From JBDUDK01 sp040002995 (GTDB taxonomy: Bacteria > Actinomycetota > Acidimicrobiia > Acidimicrobiales > Ilumatobacteraceae), in the NCBI GenBank assembly GCA_040002995.1, contig JBDUDK010000119.1, forward strand, positions 1-20,919: DNA of 20,919 nt, read 5' to 3'. Within the stretch, counting starts at the first letter, position 1, and each line of letters opens with the position of its first letter. The notes under the pieces are model-generated. The model did not search any database. It had not been told where the DNA came from and was given only the letters and a program-made list of their open reading frames with translations. Of this stretch, positions 12,774 through 20,811 are shown one piece after another. The position numbers were made by a program, and so were the translations under genes.

Positions 12774-13573
12774 ATTTCCTCCGCCGGCCGGCCTCGTTCG
12801 CCGAACTCGTTGCCGCGGAGAGCTTCTCGGACCTCGGTGATCTTCTTGAAGAACTCGACGGCCTCGCGTGTGTCATACGTGCGCGGTCCGAGCTCTACTA
12901 CAACGATTGCGGTGGCGCGTCCGGGCCGGGGCGACATCACCACGACACGATCGGACAGGAACACGGCCTCGGGAATGGAGTGAGTGACGAACACCACGGT
13001 CGTTCCCATCACCGATCGGATGCGGTTCAACTCGCCCTGCATGTGTTCGCGCGTCATCTCGTCGAGCGCGCCAAAGGGTTCGTCCATCAGCAACAGACCC
13101 GGCTCGAACGCCAGCGCGCGCGCGATCGCGACGCGCTGTTGCATCCCACCGGAGAGTTCCCAGGGGTTGTGGTCGGCGAACTCTCGCAGCTTCACGAGAT
13201 CGAGCATGGCGAGCGCCTGCTGGCGGCGGCGCGTCTTGTCCCAGCCTCGGAGCTCAAGGGGTAACTCGATGTTCTTGGCCACAGTGCGCCACTCGAACAG
13301 GCCCGCCTGTTGAAACGCCATGCCGTAGTCCTGGTCGAGACGCGCCTGCCGGGCAGGCTTCCCGTTCACGGTCACCGTTCCGGTCGTCGGTTCGGTGAGG
13401 TTCGCGATCAAACGCAGCAGAGTGCTCTTCCCGCACCCTGAGGGGCCGATCAGCGACACGAATTCGCCCGGAGCAATCGTGAGGTCGATATCGACGAGCG
13501 CCGACACTGCGTTGGGCTTGCCCCTGTTGAAGACCTTGCTCAACCCGGCGATCTGTACGGCAGCGGTAGTCAC
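12770..13573 (-). CDS. ABC transporter ATP-binding protein (SsuB/TauB-like)
   Basis: ATPase subunit of the importer, 267 residues. The Walker A motif is GPSGCGKST (43-51), the Q-loop lies near FQQAG (87-91), the ABC signature is LSGGMQQR (140-147), Walker B is LLLMDEP (160-166), the D-loop is GALD (168-171), and the switch His is H198 (VTHS). The start is GTG 13573, which overlaps the TGA of the upstream permease by 4 bp (GTGA). The same frame stays open far upstream to 14281, but that part is only the permease gene read in another frame. Coupled overlaps at both ends make the three transporter genes one tight unit. Confidence 0.94.
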   Translation of the reverse strand: MTTAAVQIAGLSKVFNRGKPNAVSALVDIDLTIAPGEFVSLIGPSGCGKSTLLRLIANLTEPTTGTVTVNGKPARQARLDQDYGMAFQQAGLFEWRTVAKNIELPLELRGWDKTRRRQQALAMLDLVKLREFADHNPWELSGGMQQRVAIARALAFEPGLLLMDEPFGALDEMTREHMQGELNRIRSVMGTTVVFVTHSIPEAVFLSDRVVVMSPRPGRATAIVVVELGPRTYDTREAVEFFKKITEVREALRGNEFGERGRPAEEI

Positions 13574-14460
13574 AGCGCCGCCTCTCGAGGCCGGTGCCGA
13601 GACAGCGAGACGTCGAACGCAACGACAAGGCCCGTCATGACGAGACCGATGACAGCGGCGGCGATCACCGCGGTGAACACCTTGGCGGGGTCCGACGTCG
13701 CTTCGCGTGAGTACTCGAGGATGAGTCGCCCGATGCCGCCCCGCCTGCCAGTAGAGATCTCGGCCACGATGGCGCCCACCACCGACGCCACGCCCGCCAG
13801 CTTCAGCGCCGGGATGAGGTGGGATATCGCCGCCGGGAACCGGACCTTCCAAAGGGTCTGGCGCCACGACGCGGCATAGGAGTCCATCAGCTCGACGGCG
13901 TTCTCGTCGGGCGACTGCAGCCCGCGCAACGCTCCGACCGCGACCGGGAAGAAGGCCAGGTACGCGGCGATGGTTGACACTGACATCCACGGCTGCCACT
14001 TCGCGCCCAACAACGTGAGGTGCTGGCTCCACGAAACGACCTGCGGAGCCAGCGCGATGAGCGGCACGGTCTGCGACAAAACAACGTAGGGCAAGAGCGC
14101 GGCCGCGGCGAGGCGAAAGCGCACCATCACAATCGCGAGGACCAGACCGATGACGCAGCCGAGGGCGAACCCCGCCAAGGCCAACCGCATCGTGTACCAC
14201 GCCCCGGCCGCCACGGCCGCCCCCACTGTTCGGGAGCTGCCCCGCACCTCGGGCCGACGGAAGCGAGCCAGCATGTCCCATACGTGCGGCATCGAAGAGT
14301 TTTCGGTTCGGGGGAGGATCCGGGCGCCCAGCACGCGACCTCCGTGCTCAGGACCGACGAGCTTGTAGAGCTCCCAGGCCGACGCCACGAGGACGAGCGA
14401 GGCAACAAACATCAGCGCGCGTCGCAGCCGGGCGCCCGCTTTCGTCCCCCCCACGGTCAC
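13570..14460 (-). CDS. ABC transporter permease (SsuC/TauC-like), first of the pair
   Basis: Membrane subunit of 296 residues with about six helices and a longer N-terminal periplasmic region than its partner (about 35-85). The EAA loop is ELMDSYAASWRQTLWKVRFPAAISH (about 190-214). The likely start is GTG 14460 (MTVGGTKAG), 8 nt after the stop of the oxidoreductase gene. It ends in a GTGA overlap with the ATPase gene. Two distinct permeases in one system are common in the SEED-annotated hydroxymethylpyrimidine/pyrimidine-type importers found beside hydantoinase genes (recalled, not checked). Confidence 0.9.
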   Translation of the reverse strand: MTVGGTKAGARLRRALMFVASLVLVASAWELYKLVGPEHGGRVLGARILPRTENSSMPHVWDMLARFRRPEVRGSSRTVGAAVAAGAWYTMRLALAGFALGCVIGLVLAIVMVRFRLAAAALLPYVVLSQTVPLIALAPQVVSWSQHLTLLGAKWQPWMSVSTIAAYLAFFPVAVGALRGLQSPDENAVELMDSYAASWRQTLWKVRFPAAISHLIPALKLAGVASVVGAIVAEISTGRRGGIGRLILEYSREATSDPAKVFTAVIAAAVIGLVMTGLVVAFDVSLSRHRPREAAL

Positions 14461-14468
14461 GGCGCCCG

Positions 14469-15485
14469 CTACGACTTCGCCGTGACGTGCTCGGCGACCG
14501 CGGGGATCACATGGTCGCCATAGGACCGCAACGTCGCGTCGTTTGAGTCGTGTTGCAGGTACACCGCGAACTGGTCGACGCCCATGGCCCGTAACTCGCC
14601 CAGCCGGCGGATGTGCTCTGACACCGGCCCCAGGATGCAGAAGCGGTCGACGATGTCGTCGGGCACGAATTGCGCGTGGGTGTTGCCGGCGCGGCCGTGT
14701 TCGTTGTAGTCGTAACCCTCTCGTCCTTTGATGTAATCGGTGAGGGCGGTGGGCACCGCGGCATCGCTTCCGTAACGCGCCACGATGTCGGCCACATGGT
14801 TACCGACCATGCCACCGAACCACCGGACCTGATCACGTGCGTGCTCGATATCGGTGCCGACATAGGCGGGCGCGGCCACGCAGATCTTCACCGCATCGGG
14901 GTCTCGTCCGGCGGAGCGCGCCGCGTCCTTCACCGCCTTGATCGTCCAGGCGGCGATGTCGGGATCGGCCAGCTGCAAGATGAAACCGTCGCCGATTTCG
15001 CCCGTGAGCTGTAGAGCCTTGGGCCCGTAGGCGGCGATCCACATCTCGAGCCTGCTTTTGCGCGCCCACGGGAAACGGATGGTCGAGCCCTTGTACTCGA
15101 CGCCACCACCGTTCGCGAGTTCACGGATCACCTCGACCGCTTCCCGCAGGGTGGCGAGCGTCGTGGGCTTGCCGTTGGTGACACGAACGGCAGAATCGCC
15201 CCGCCCTATGCCGCAGATCGTGCGGTTGCCGAACATGTCGTTCAACGTCGCGAACAGCGACGCGGTGACGGTCCAGTCGCGCGTCGCTGGGTTGGTAACC
15301 ATGGGCCCGACCATCACGGTGCGCGTGGCGGCCAGAATTTGGCTGTAGATGACAAACGGTTCCTGCCACAAGATGTGCGAGTCGAACGTCCACACGTGGC
15401 TGAAGCCGGCGAGCTCGGCCTGGCGAGCGAGCTCGACGACGCGCGCCGCGGGCGGATTCGTCTGCAGCACGACCCCTACATCCAT
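14469..15485 (-). CDS. Luciferase-like (LLM class) flavin/F420-dependent oxidoreductase
   Basis: TIM-barrel oxidoreductase of 338 residues. The luciferase-like family shows in MDVGVVLQTNPPAARVVELARQAELAGFSHVWTFDSH, then TRTVMVGPMVTNPATRDWTVTASLFATLNDMFGNRTICGIGRGDSA (the strand-3/4 cofactor region) and MWIAAYGPKALQLTGEIGDGFIL. The shape resembles the F420-dependent CPS_4043 subfamily, which I recall near dihydropyrimidinase genes; F420 versus FMN cannot be decided by reading. Its ATG shares one base with the TGA of the upstream dehydrogenase gene (TGATG), so translation is coupled. It lies between catabolic and transporter genes of the pyrimidine operon. Its reaction is unknown. It could reduce a pyrimidine ring, oxidise an intermediate, or act on a different N-heterocycle. 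Confidence 0.83.
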   Translation of the reverse strand: MDVGVVLQTNPPAARVVELARQAELAGFSHVWTFDSHILWQEPFVIYSQILAATRTVMVGPMVTNPATRDWTVTASLFATLNDMFGNRTICGIGRGDSAVRVTNGKPTTLATLREAVEVIRELANGGGVEYKGSTIRFPWARKSRLEMWIAAYGPKALQLTGEIGDGFILQLADPDIAAWTIKAVKDAARSAGRDPDAVKICVAAPAYVGTDIEHARDQVRWFGGMVGNHVADIVARYGSDAAVPTALTDYIKGREGYDYNEHGRAGNTHAQFVPDDIVDRFCILGPVSEHIRRLGELRAMGVDQFAVYLQHDSNDATLRSYGDHVIPAVAEHVTAKS

Positions 15486-16972
15486 CAGCGCACCTGTGGG
15501 AACCCGAGGTCGACCGACGACGTGGAGGGATCGGGCCAGCGCGACGTCACGACCTTCGATCGTGTGTAGAACTCGATCCCCTCAGGGCCGTACATGTGGT
15601 GGTCGCCGAACAACGACGCCTTCCAGCCGCCGAAGCTGTAGTAGCTCACGGGCACGGGCACCGGCACGTTGACGCCCACCATGCCGACGTTCACGTCGAA
15701 GTTGAACTGGCGGGCCGCGCCGCCATCACGCGTGAAGATCGCGGTGCCGTTGCCATACGGGTTCGTGTTGACGACGTGGAGGGCCTCGGCGTAGGTATCG
15801 ACGCGCATCACAGAGAGCACGGGTCCGAAGATCTCGTCTCGGTAGCAGCTCATGTCGGTGGTCACGTGGTCGAGCAGGCTTAGGCCGAGGAAGAAGCCTT
15901 CGCTGTCGAAGTGCTGCTCGCGGCCGTCGACGACGACGTCGGCGCCCTCCTTGGCGCCCGCCCCGACGTAGCCGGCCACGCGATCGCGATGCTCGCGGGT
16001 GATGAGCGGGCCCATCTCGCTGCCGGGGTCGCTACCGGGCCCGACGGCGATCTTGGGGATCCGCGCCTGGATGGCGTCGACGAGCTGATCGCCGATGCCG
16101 CCCACAGCGACGACGACAGAGATCGCCATGCAGCGCTCACCGGCCGACCCGTAGCCGGCGCTGACCGCAGCATCGGCCGCCATCTCGATGTCGGCGTCGG
16201 GCAGCACGACCATGTGGTTCTTGGCCCCGCCGAGCGCCTGCACGCGCTTGCCGTGCCGAGTAGCGGTCTCGTAGATGTAGCGGGCGATCGGGGTCGACCC
16301 CACGAAGCTGACCGCGGCGATGTCTTCGTGTTCGAGCAAGCGGTCGACGGCGACCTTGTCGCCGTGGACGACGTTGTAGACCCCTGCGGGCACACCCGCT
16401 TCGTGCAGCAATTCGGCCACGTAGTTCGTGACCGACGGATCCTTCTCGGACGGCTTGAGCACGAACGTGTTGCCGCACGCGATCGCGTTGGCGAACATCC
16501 ACATGGGCACCATGGCGGGGAAGTTGAACGGCGTGATGCCGGCCACCACTCCGAGCGGCTGGCGGATGGAGTACACGTCGATCCCGCCCGAAGCCTGCTC
16601 TGAGTAGCCCCCCTTCAGAAGGTGAGGCACGCCGCACGCGAACTCGATGTTCTCGAGCCCTCGCGCCACTTCTCCGAGCGCGTCGCTGTGCACCTTGCCG
16701 TGCTCGGCGGTGAGGAGCTTGGCGATGTCGGACCGGTGGCGGTCGATCAGCTCGCGCACGCGGAACAGGATTTCTGCTCTGCGCGACAACGATGTTGACC
16801 GCCACGCCGGGAAAGCCGCCTTGGCCGCGGCGACCGCGGCGTCGACCTCAGCGGCGGATGCAAAGGCGACGGCTCCCGTCTGCGCACCCGTGGCGGGATC
16901 AAATACGGAACCCGTCCGACCGGACGCGCCCGGAACATAGGTGCCACCAACCCAGTGATCGATCTGCTTCAT
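15485..16972 (-). CDS. mmsA: Methylmalonate/malonate-semialdehyde dehydrogenase (CoA-acylating)
   Basis: NAD- and CoA-dependent aldehyde dehydrogenase that converts malonate semialdehyde to acetyl-CoA and methylmalonate semialdehyde to propionyl-CoA, with CO2 loss. These are the last steps of beta-alanine, beta-aminoisobutyrate and valine breakdown. The protein has 495 residues, the family length. Motifs are TPFNFPAMVPMWMF (148-160, oxyanion Asn N150), FVGSTPIARYIYE, LGGAKNHMVVLPDAD (248-261, where MmsA lacks the Glu of ordinary ALDHs) and the catalytic Cys in SAGERCMA (C281). ATG 16972 has AAGGAGG 5 nt upstream; an open frame to 17071 adds unrelated residues. The gene lies 31 nt after the dihydropyrimidinase gene. 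Confidence 0.95.
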   Translation of the reverse strand: MKQIDHWVGGTYVPGASGRTGSVFDPATGAQTGAVAFASAAEVDAAVAAAKAAFPAWRSTSLSRRAEILFRVRELIDRHRSDIAKLLTAEHGKVHSDALGEVARGLENIEFACGVPHLLKGGYSEQASGGIDVYSIRQPLGVVAGITPFNFPAMVPMWMFANAIACGNTFVLKPSEKDPSVTNYVAELLHEAGVPAGVYNVVHGDKVAVDRLLEHEDIAAVSFVGSTPIARYIYETATRHGKRVQALGGAKNHMVVLPDADIEMAADAAVSAGYGSAGERCMAISVVVAVGGIGDQLVDAIQARIPKIAVGPGSDPGSEMGPLITREHRDRVAGYVGAGAKEGADVVVDGREQHFDSEGFFLGLSLLDHVTTDMSCYRDEIFGPVLSVMRVDTYAEALHVVNTNPYGNGTAIFTRDGGAARQFNFDVNVGMVGVNVPVPVPVSYYSFGGWKASLFGDHHMYGPEGIEFYTRSKVVTSRWPDPSTSSVDLGFPQVR

Positions 16973-16977
16973 CGCAG

Positions 16978-16984
16978 CCTCCTT
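16978..16984 (-). promoter_or_regulatory. Strong ribosome binding site of mmsA
   Basis: AAGGAGG on the minus strand, 5 nt before ATG 16972, decides this start over an upstream in-frame ATG at 17071 that would overlap the dihydropyrimidinase gene. Confidence 0.75.
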
Positions 16985-17003
16985 GCTTCCCGTCGCGGCC
17001 CGC

Positions 17004-18428
17004 TCACAACAAGTACTGGGAGAGGCCGCGCTTGACGAATTGCCCGTGACCCTTACGTCCGACATACGCATCGTTTTCGATGACCACCGTGCCGCGCGAC
17101 ATGACGAGGCTGACCTTGCCGTCGATGGTCGTGCCCTCCCACGACGAGTGGTCCATGTTCATGTGGTGCGTGTCGTTGATGCCGATCTTGGTGGTGCCGT
17201 TCGGGTCGTAGAGAACGATGTCGGCGTCGGACCCCGGAAGGAGGGCACCCTTCTTGGGGTACATGCCAAACATGCGCGCCGGAGTCGTGCAGCACGTCTC
17301 GACCCAGCGCGTGACACTCAACTCACCGTTGACCACGCCTTGATAGATGAGATTCATCCGATGCTCGACGCCCCCCATGCCGTTCGGGATCTTGGCGAAG
17401 TTGCCGAGCCCCAACTCCTTCTGATCCTTCATGCAGAACGGGCAATGGTCGGTGGACACGATGGCCAGCTCGTTCATGCGCAACCCCTTCCAGAGGTCGG
17501 CATGGTGGTGACGGTGGTCGTGCTTGGAACGAATGGGCGGCGAGCACACGAACTTGGCGCCCTCGAACCCCGGCCGGGCGAGATGATCCTCGAGCGTCAT
17601 GTAGAGGTATTGCGGGCACGTCTCCGCAAAGACGTTCGCGCCCTCGTGTCGCGCCGCGGCCACGGCATCGAGCGCTTCCGACGCCGACATGTGCACGATG
17701 TACAAGGGCACGTTGCCGGCCGCCTGCGCCAAGACGATCGCTCGATGCGTGGCCTCTCCCTCGAGGATCGAGGGACGGGTCAGCCCGTGATACACGGGGT
17801 CGGTCTCCCCCCGTGCGAGCGCCTGACCCACCAATACGTCGATCGCAATGCCGTTCTCCGCGTGCATCATGATCATTGCGCCGTTCTCGGACGCGGTCTG
17901 TAGAGCCCTCAGAATCTGACCGTCGTCGGAGTAGAACACGCCGGGATAGGCCATGAAGAGCTTGAAGCTGGTGACGCCCTCATTGTCGACGAGGTAGGTC
18001 ATGGCCTTCAGCGCGTCCTCGTCGACGCCGCCGATGATCTGGTGAAAGCCGTAGTCGACGGCGCAGTTGCCGTCGGCCTTGCGGTGCCACTCGGCCAGCC
18101 CGTCGAGCACGTTCTCGCCGTAGCGCTGCACCGCCATGTCGACGATGGTCGTGACACCGCCCCACGCGGCGGCGCGCGTCCCGGTCTCGAACGTGTCGGA
18201 GGCGAACGTGCCGCCGAACGGCAGCTCCATATGGGTGTGGACGTCGATCCCGCCGGGGATCACGTACTTGCCGGAGGCGTCGATGACGCGATCAGCCGTG
18301 ACACCCATTGCCGCCGTTGTCTGTGGCGCGAGAAGCGCGGTGATGACCTCGCCCTCGACGAGGACATCGGCGGCCGATGCGCCGCTCGCGCTCACGACGG
18401 TTCCGTTCGTGATCAGGGTCTTGGCCAT
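17004..18428 (-). CDS. hydA: Dihydropyrimidinase / D-hydantoinase
   Basis: Cyclic-imide amidohydrolase that opens dihydrouracil or dihydrothymine (or 5-substituted hydantoins) to N-carbamoyl amino acids. The protein has 474 residues. The dinuclear zinc ligands are all visible: H64 and H66 in DVHTHME, the carbamylated Lys K156 in SFKLFMAYPG, H189 (MMHAEN), H246 (IVHMSA) and D327 (STDHCPF). Y161 is the substrate-orienting Tyr of hydantoinases. Odd: a His-rich patch at 303-309 (HDHRHHH) sits where relatives usually have a mixed charged loop. ATG 18428 has GAGG just upstream and lies 12 nt after the beta-ureidopropionase stop. Pathway context favours dihydropyrimidine over hydantoin. Confidence 0.94.
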   Translation of the reverse strand: MAKTLITNGTVVSASGASAADVLVEGEVITALLAPQTTAAMGVTADRVIDASGKYVIPGGIDVHTHMELPFGGTFASDTFETGTRAAAWGGVTTIVDMAVQRYGENVLDGLAEWHRKADGNCAVDYGFHQIIGGVDEDALKAMTYLVDNEGVTSFKLFMAYPGVFYSDDGQILRALQTASENGAMIMMHAENGIAIDVLVGQALARGETDPVYHGLTRPSILEGEATHRAIVLAQAAGNVPLYIVHMSASEALDAVAAARHEGANVFAETCPQYLYMTLEDHLARPGFEGAKFVCSPPIRSKHDHRHHHADLWKGLRMNELAIVSTDHCPFCMKDQKELGLGNFAKIPNGMGGVEHRMNLIYQGVVNGELSVTRWVETCCTTPARMFGMYPKKGALLPGSDADIVLYDPNGTTKIGINDTHHMNMDHSSWEGTTIDGKVSLVMSRGTVVIENDAYVGRKGHGQFVKRGLSQYLL

Positions 18429-18440
18429 CGCATCCTCGGT

Positions 18441-19283
18441 TCAGCGTTTGGTCAGGTCGTCGTAGCTCTCCGGCCGACGATCGCGGTAGAACTGCCACCG
18501 GTCGCGGACCACCTGCACGAGATCGAGATCGAGATCGCGCACTATGAGTTCTGGCTTGTTTGCATCGCCGGGCTCACCGACGAACTTGCCCTCGGGGTCG
18601 ACGAAGTAGCTCGTGCCGTAGAAGTCGTCGTCGCCGAGCGGTTCGATGCCGACCCGGTTGATCGCGCCGATGAAGTACTCGTTGGCCACCGCCGCCGCCG
18701 GCTGCTCCAGCTTCCACAGATAGCCCGACAGGCCGCGGCTCGTCGCCGACGGATTGAATACGATCTGGGCACCGTTCAAGCCGAGCGCCCGCCAGCCCTC
18801 CGGGAAATGCCGGTCGTAGCAGATGTAGACGCCGACGCGGCCCACCGCCGTGTCGAAGACGGGATAGCCGAGGTTGCCGGGCCGGAAGTAGAACTTCTCC
18901 CAGAATCCCTTCACCTGCGGGATGTGGTGCTTGCGGTACTTGCCGAGATAGGTGCCGTCGGCGTCGATCACCGCCGCAGTGTTGTAATAGACACCCGCCT
19001 GCTCCACCTCATACATCGGGAGCACCATCACCATCGACAGCTCGCGGGCCACCGACCGAAAACGCTCGGTAGTGGGACCGTTCGGGATCTGCTCGGTGTA
19101 CTCGTAGTACGCAGGGTCCTGCACCTGGCAGAAGTACGGGCCGTAGAACAGCTCTTGGAAGCAGATGACCTGTGCGCCCTGGGCGGCCGCATCGCGCGCC
19201 TGTTCCTCGTGGCGGTCGATCATCGACGCCTTGTCACCGGTCCACTCCGTCTGCAGCACCGCCGCACGGATGATGTTGGCCAT
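18441..19283 (-). CDS. Beta-ureidopropionase (N-carbamoyl-beta-alanine amidohydrolase), nitrilase superfamily
   Basis: Cytosolic carbon-nitrogen hydrolase that releases NH3 and CO2 from N-carbamoyl-beta-alanine (or N-carbamoyl-beta-aminoisobutyrate). The protein has 280 residues. The Glu-Lys-Cys triad is E44 (CFQELFYGPYFC), K118 (YRKHHIPQVKGF) and C155 (VYICYDRHFPEGW), with the additional E129 (FWEKFYF) of carbamoylases. The stretch FRPGNLGYPVFDT followed by GAQIVFNPSAT strongly recalls eukaryotic beta-ureidopropionase and argues against a general nitrilase. ATG 19283 has AAGGA upstream. It is the first gene of the minus-strand operon, 154 bp from the divergent aminotransferase. An N-carbamoyl-D-amino-acid hydrolase is the main alternative. 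Confidence 0.92.
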   Translation of the reverse strand: MANIIRAAVLQTEWTGDKASMIDRHEEQARDAAAQGAQVICFQELFYGPYFCQVQDPAYYEYTEQIPNGPTTERFRSVARELSMVMVLPMYEVEQAGVYYNTAAVIDADGTYLGKYRKHHIPQVKGFWEKFYFRPGNLGYPVFDTAVGRVGVYICYDRHFPEGWRALGLNGAQIVFNPSATSRGLSGYLWKLEQPAAAVANEYFIGAINRVGIEPLGDDDFYGTSYFVDPEGKFVGEPGDANKPELIVRDLDLDLVQVVRDRWQFYRDRRPESYDDLTKR

Positions 19284-19424
19284 TTCGGCATCCTTTGTGT
19301 CGCACCCACGGCGAGCCCGGCGCTCGCTCGAGCCCCATTTCGGCAGCCCACTCGACGCCCTGATGCTAATGCGGGCGAGGGCAAGGTCGCGATGGCGCCC
19401 GGAGCGTCAACGCGGGTAGCCGGT

Positions 19425-19430
19425 TACGCT
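19425..19430 (+). promoter_or_regulatory. -10 box for a leaderless aminotransferase transcript
   Basis: TACGCT is followed by 7 nt and the ATG at 19438, with no Shine-Dalgarno. The rest of the 154-bp divergent gap (19284-19437) must also hold the promoter of the large minus-strand operon. A TAGCAT at about 19364-19369 (minus) is a possible -10, but I see no convincing -35 or operator. Confidence 0.4.
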
Positions 19431-19437
19431 CGCAACC

Positions 19438-20790
19438 ATGACGACGCTTGAAACGAAGCGAAGCCGGACCTACGCGAACGACCGGGCCCACGTGTTCCAC
19501 TCCTGGTCGGCACAGGGTGCGCTCGACCCGATCGTGATCGCCGGCGCCGACGGGAGCTGGTTCTGGGACGAGGCCGGTCACCGGTACCTCGACTTCTCGT
19601 CGCAGCTCGTCAACGTCAACATCGGCCACCAGCATCCGAAACTCGTCGCCGCAATCCAAGAGCAAGCGGCCAAGTTGTGCACGATCGCCCCGTTCCACGC
19701 AAACGAGGCCCGCAGTGAGGCGGCTCGTCTCATCGCTGAACTCGCGCCCGGCGACCTCGACATGGTGTTCTTCACCAACGGCGGAGCCGAGGCCACCGAG
19801 AACGCCGTCCGCATGGCCCGGCTGTACACGGGACGCCACAAGGTGATGTCCATGTACCGGAGCTACCACGGCGCCACGAACGGTGCGATCACGCTTACCG
19901 GTGATCCCCGCCGGTGGGCATCGGAGCCGGGGATGCCGGGCACGGTGCACTTCTGGGGCCCCTACCCGTACCGGTCGCCGTTTCACGCGACAACTGCTGC
20001 CGAAGAACGGGCGCGGGCGCTCACGCACCTCGAGGAAACCATCATCTTCGAAGGGCCTCAGACGATCGCGGCCGTGATCCTCGAGACGGTGGTGGGCACG
20101 AACGGCATCCTTGTTCCGCCCGACGGCTATCTGGCTGGGGTGCGCGCGTTGTGCGACCACTACGGCATCGTCTTCATCGCCGACGAGGTGATGTCGGGCT
20201 TCGGACGCTGCGGCGAATGGTTCGCCGTCGATCACTGGGGCGTCACTCCCGACCTGATCTGTTTCGCCAAGGGCGTCAACTCCGGCTACGTGCCGCTCGG
20301 CGGGGTGATCATCAGCGAAGAGATCGCCGATCACTTCAAGGAGCGCCCGTACCCCGGCGGCCTCACGTATTCGGGCCATGTCCTCGGATGTGCGTCGGCC
20401 GTCGCGTCCATCACCATCTTCAAAGAGGAAGGCATCATCGAGCAGGCCCGGCGTCTTGGCCGCGAGATCATCGGCCCGGAGCTGACCCGCATCGCCGCGA
20501 AACACCCCAGCGTCGGCGAGGTTCGCGGACTCGGCGTGTTCTGGGCCATCGAGCTGGTACGCAACCGTGAGACGCGAGAGATGCTCGTGCCCTACAACGC
20601 ATCTGGTCCCGCGGCCAAACCCATGGCCGAGTTCGCGTCGGCATGCAAGGCCAAGGGGCTATGGCCGTTCATGCACTTCAACCGGGTGCACGTGGTGCCG
20701 CCCCTCACGATCTCCGACGACGACCTGCGGGCCGGGCTCGCCATCCTCGACGAGGCGCTCGAGGTCACCGACCGCCACGTCGCCAGCTGA
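19438..20790 (+). CDS. Class III omega-amino acid aminotransferase (probable beta-alanine/beta-aminoisobutyrate transaminase)
   Basis: PLP enzyme that moves the amino group of an omega-amino acid to a keto acid, here most likely turning beta-alanine into malonate semialdehyde for MmsA. It has 450 residues. The class III landmarks are the cofactor phosphate motif FFTNGGAEATENAVRMAR (111-128), the ring-stacking SYHG (142-145), the pyridine-N Asp in FIADEVMSGFGR (D249), and the Schiff-base Lys in CFAKGVNSGYVPLGG (K278). Thr310 (GLTYSGH) should contact the PLP phosphate from the other subunit. ATG 19438 is supported by a -10 box at leaderless distance. The gene is divergent from the catabolic operon that makes its substrate. 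Exact amino donor and acceptor are not readable. Confidence 0.92.
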   Translation: MTTLETKRSRTYANDRAHVFHSWSAQGALDPIVIAGADGSWFWDEAGHRYLDFSSQLVNVNIGHQHPKLVAAIQEQAAKLCTIAPFHANEARSEAARLIAELAPGDLDMVFFTNGGAEATENAVRMARLYTGRHKVMSMYRSYHGATNGAITLTGDPRRWASEPGMPGTVHFWGPYPYRSPFHATTAAEERARALTHLEETIIFEGPQTIAAVILETVVGTNGILVPPDGYLAGVRALCDHYGIVFIADEVMSGFGRCGEWFAVDHWGVTPDLICFAKGVNSGYVPLGGVIISEEIADHFKERPYPGGLTYSGHVLGCASAVASITIFKEEGIIEQARRLGREIIGPELTRIAAKHPSVGEVRGLGVFWAIELVRNRETREMLVPYNASGPAAKPMAEFASACKAKGLWPFMHFNRVHVVPPLTISDDDLRAGLAILDEALEVTDRHVAS

Positions 20791-20811
20791 CGCCGTGATG
20801 GCCCACCGCGC

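Noticed and set aside
13574..14281. Upstream extension of the ABC ATPase frame
   Set aside because: It is the permease gene read in another frame. The GTG at 13573 overlaps the permease stop and opens directly into ATPase homology.
19284..19437. Shared nitrogen operator in the divergent gap of the pyrimidine cluster
   Set aside because: I looked for 11-bp-spaced nnnAC/GAAAC blocks next to the possible -10 boxes on both strands and found none in register.
18042..19451. Long plus-strand open frame antisense to beta-ureidopropionase and dihydropyrimidinase
   Set aside because: Both minus-strand genes have all catalytic residues; the antisense translation is low-complexity and unlike any family.
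19366..20505. 379-codon minus-strand frame antisense to the aminotransferase
   Set aside because: The plus strand shows intact class III aminotransferase motifs along its whole length.
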